The notes under the pieces: generated by a model | Seen by the model: only the letters and a program-made list of their open reading frames with translations | Told to the model about the DNA's origin: nothing | Databases searched by the model: none | Shown here: positions 4,428 through 5,308 of the stretch, one piece after another | How positions within the stretch are numbered: the first letter of the stretch is position 1 | Layout: the number at the start of each line of letters is the position of its first letter | Position numbers and translations under genes: made by a program | From: Sphingomonas sp. UBA4766 | GTDB taxonomy: Bacteria; Pseudomonadota; Alphaproteobacteria; Sphingomonadales; Sphingomonadaceae | Direction: 5' to 3' | Assembly: GCA_002403415.1 (NCBI GenBank) | Contig: DHHS01000052.1 | Span: 12,043 to 17,350 of the forward strand | Length of the DNA stretch: 5,308 nt

Positions 4428-4991
4428 TTAAACCAGCCGCAGCGCGCCAAGCGCAAATACTGCCGCCACAACCAACAGGATGACCCCAACCGGCAGGCGC
4501 ACCGCGCGGCGGCGCAACCGGGCGACCTCGACTTCCCCCAGAGCGAGCGCCCCGCCCGCGACGACAAGGCCGCCCAGCGTCGCGCCGATCGCTGCAAAGG
4601 CGGACGTCCCGCTGCGCAGCGCCAACGCCGTTGCGACAAACTGCGCGCTGCCAAAGCCCAGCGTCAACATGCCAACCAGCGGCGTCAGCAGCGGCCCGGT
4701 CCGCCATCCGCTGAACGATTCGGGCGGCTTTAGCGTGCCGAAACAGCCCAACCCCGCCGCCGCCAGCGCCAGCGCCAGAAACAACGCGCGGGCATTAGGG
4801 GTGAGCCGCGGGGCAAGCGCGGCGCCGCCGATCGTCGCCAGCGCATTCACCGTCGCCAGCGCGACTGCAACCCCAACCAGAATCAGCAAATGCTGGCGAT
4901 AGCACGCGCCAAGCCCGGCGATCAGCCACGGCGTGCGATCGGTCGCGTGTATTACGATTGCCGTGACCAGCGCCGCCATCAATGCGTCCAT
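4428..4991 (-). CDS. TMEM165/GDT1 (UPF0016)-like membrane protein with degenerate motifs
   Basis: Inner-membrane protein of 187 residues with about six hydrophobic segments (roughly 1-16, 34-58, 68-82, 99-125, 130-152, 167-185), arranged as two similar halves as in the UPF0016/GDT1 family of Mn/Ca exporters. The first half has ATDRTPWLIAGLGA (16-29), lining up with the family's E-x-G-D-R-T signature but with the Glu and Gly missing. In the second half GFGSAQF (112-118) occupies the place of GDRTQF with the acidic residue lost. Transport activity is therefore doubtful. The ATG at 4991 is chosen over a TTG at 5063 because the hydrophobic family region begins there, the intervening 24 codons include rare ATA, CTA and CGA, and the TTG has no ribosome site. 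Convergent with the PhnA-domain gene and divergent from rpmG. Confidence 0.72.
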   Translation of the reverse strand: MDALMAALVTAIVIHATDRTPWLIAGLGACYRQHLLILVGVAVALATVNALATIGGAALAPRLTPNARALFLALALAAAGLGCFGTLKPPESFSGWRTGPLLTPLVGMLTLGFGSAQFVATALALRSGTSAFAAIGATLGGLVVAGGALALGEVEVARLRRRAVRLPVGVILLVVAAVFALGALRLV

Positions 4992-5066
4992 GCCCGTTCC
5001 GATCGCCTGCCCGCGTCGCGATAGTGCGCGATACCGCGTAAATATGGGGTTAGTGCGCGCCAAGGC

Positions 5067-5095
5067 TTGACTTTGCGGTCCGGCTGTTTCATTCG
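5067..5095 (+). promoter_or_regulatory. Possible rpmG promoter (good -35, weak -10)
   Basis: CTTGACT at 5066-5072 is a consensus alphaproteobacterial -35. At 17 bp spacing the -10 would be CATTCG (5090-5095), which is poor. The element lies about 95 bp upstream of rpmG, a reasonable distance for a ribosomal protein gene. The leader would then include the 5094-5115 hairpin. Confidence 0.35.
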
Positions 5096-5145
5096 CCGCC
5101 CCTGATCAAGCGGCGGGCGCCTCTGCTCGTCGCTTGTTGTTTTTT
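5094..5145 (+). promoter_or_regulatory. Hairpin and T-tract in the rpmG leader
   Basis: CGCCGC (5094-5099) and GCGGCG (5110-5115) form a perfect 6-bp stem with a 10-base loop containing the palindrome TGATCA. About 20 bp later comes a T-rich stretch TTGTTGTTTTTTC. The T-run is too far from this stem for a classical intrinsic terminator, but the pair resembles the parts of an attenuator-like leader before rpmG. Equally, it could be an unrelated palindrome plus a low-GC stretch. Confidence 0.3.
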
Positions 5146-5166
5146 CAACTTCGCGGGATTTAGGTC

Positions 5167-5308
5167 ATGGCAAAGCCGACCACAGTTAAGATCAAGCTTG
5201 TCAGCTCGGCCGACACCGGGTTCTTTTATGTCACTAAAAAGAACCCGCGCACCAAGACCGAAAAGCTCAGCTTCAAGAAGTATGACCCGGTCGTGCGCAA
5301 GCATGTCG
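5167..5308 (+). CDS. rpmG: 50S ribosomal protein L33 (C-terminus cut off by window edge)
   Basis: Small large-subunit ribosomal protein near the E site. The first 47 of about 55 residues are visible: MAKPTTVKIKLVSSADTGFF, then YVTKKNPRTKTEKLSFKKYDPVVRKHV, a clear L33 match. No CxxC pairs are present, so this is the zinc-free form usual in proteobacteria. The start at 5167 gives the standard MAKPTT N-terminus; an AGG (5162-5164) lies very close before it, so the ribosome site is weak. It is divergent from the GDT1-like gene across a 175-bp gap that holds the possible promoter and leader hairpin. Confidence 0.97.
   Translation, partial: MAKPTTVKIKLVSSADTGFFYVTKKNPRTKTEKLSFKKYDPVVRKHV

Noticed and set aside
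4405..4445. Bidirectional terminator between the convergent PhnA-domain and GDT1-like genes
   Set aside because: Only short stems (GCGG/CCGC and GGT/ACC) are present and there is no T-run on either strand.
4480..4902. 140-residue plus-strand frame opposite the GDT1-like gene
   Set aside because: Ala/Pro/Arg-rich antisense of a hydrophobic protein with no start signal; a typical shadow frame.
4992..5063. TTG-initiated 24-residue N-terminal extension of the GDT1-like protein
   Set aside because: No ribosome site, several rare codons and no hydrophobic or family-like sequence; the ATG at 4991 fits the family start.

Overview
The window looks like chromosomal DNA from a high-GC alphaproteobacterium, most likely a sphingomonad (Sphingomonas or a close relative). 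This rests on protein character (cysteine-free L33, HisN-type phosphatase, a Zn-ribbon-less PhnA-domain protein, a GDT1-like membrane protein) and on codon use with high GC at third positions. No search was run. I see no mobile element, CRISPR array, tRNA or rRNA.

Layout, left to right. (1) On the minus strand, the ribosomal pair rpmI-rplT (rplT cut by the left edge) is preceded by a good housekeeping-type promoter. (2) Upstream on the same strand lies hisN, a histidinol-phosphatase of the inositol-monophosphatase superfamily. (3) Divergent from hisN, on the plus strand, is an exported outer-membrane phospholipase A (pldA-like) with a complete His-Ser-Asn triad and an extra N-terminal region. 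(4) A 104-bp gap with a long perfect inverted repeat separates it from a diguanylate cyclase (GGEEF) with a helical N-terminal region and no I-site. (5) A 192-bp gap follows. It holds a terminator-like or operator-like inverted repeat, a near-consensus sigma-54 (-24/-12) element and a 5' leader hairpin. Downstream are two unannotated micro-genes encoding tiny hydrophobic proteins (35 and 32 residues), each with a strong Shine-Dalgarno sequence, and then a PhnA-domain protein. (6) Convergent to that is a TMEM165/GDT1-like membrane protein with degenerate signature motifs. (7) Divergent from it, running off the right edge, is rpmG (ribosomal protein L33).

Most of the window is conserved housekeeping sequence. 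The part most deserving a second look is 3660-4411: a possible RpoN-dependent transcription unit of two single-span micro-proteins plus a Zn-ribbon-less PhnA-domain protein. The functional links among these genes are inferred from spacing and orientation only. The hisN, phospholipase, cyclase and GDT1-like genes show no shared pathway and are probably neighbours by chance.
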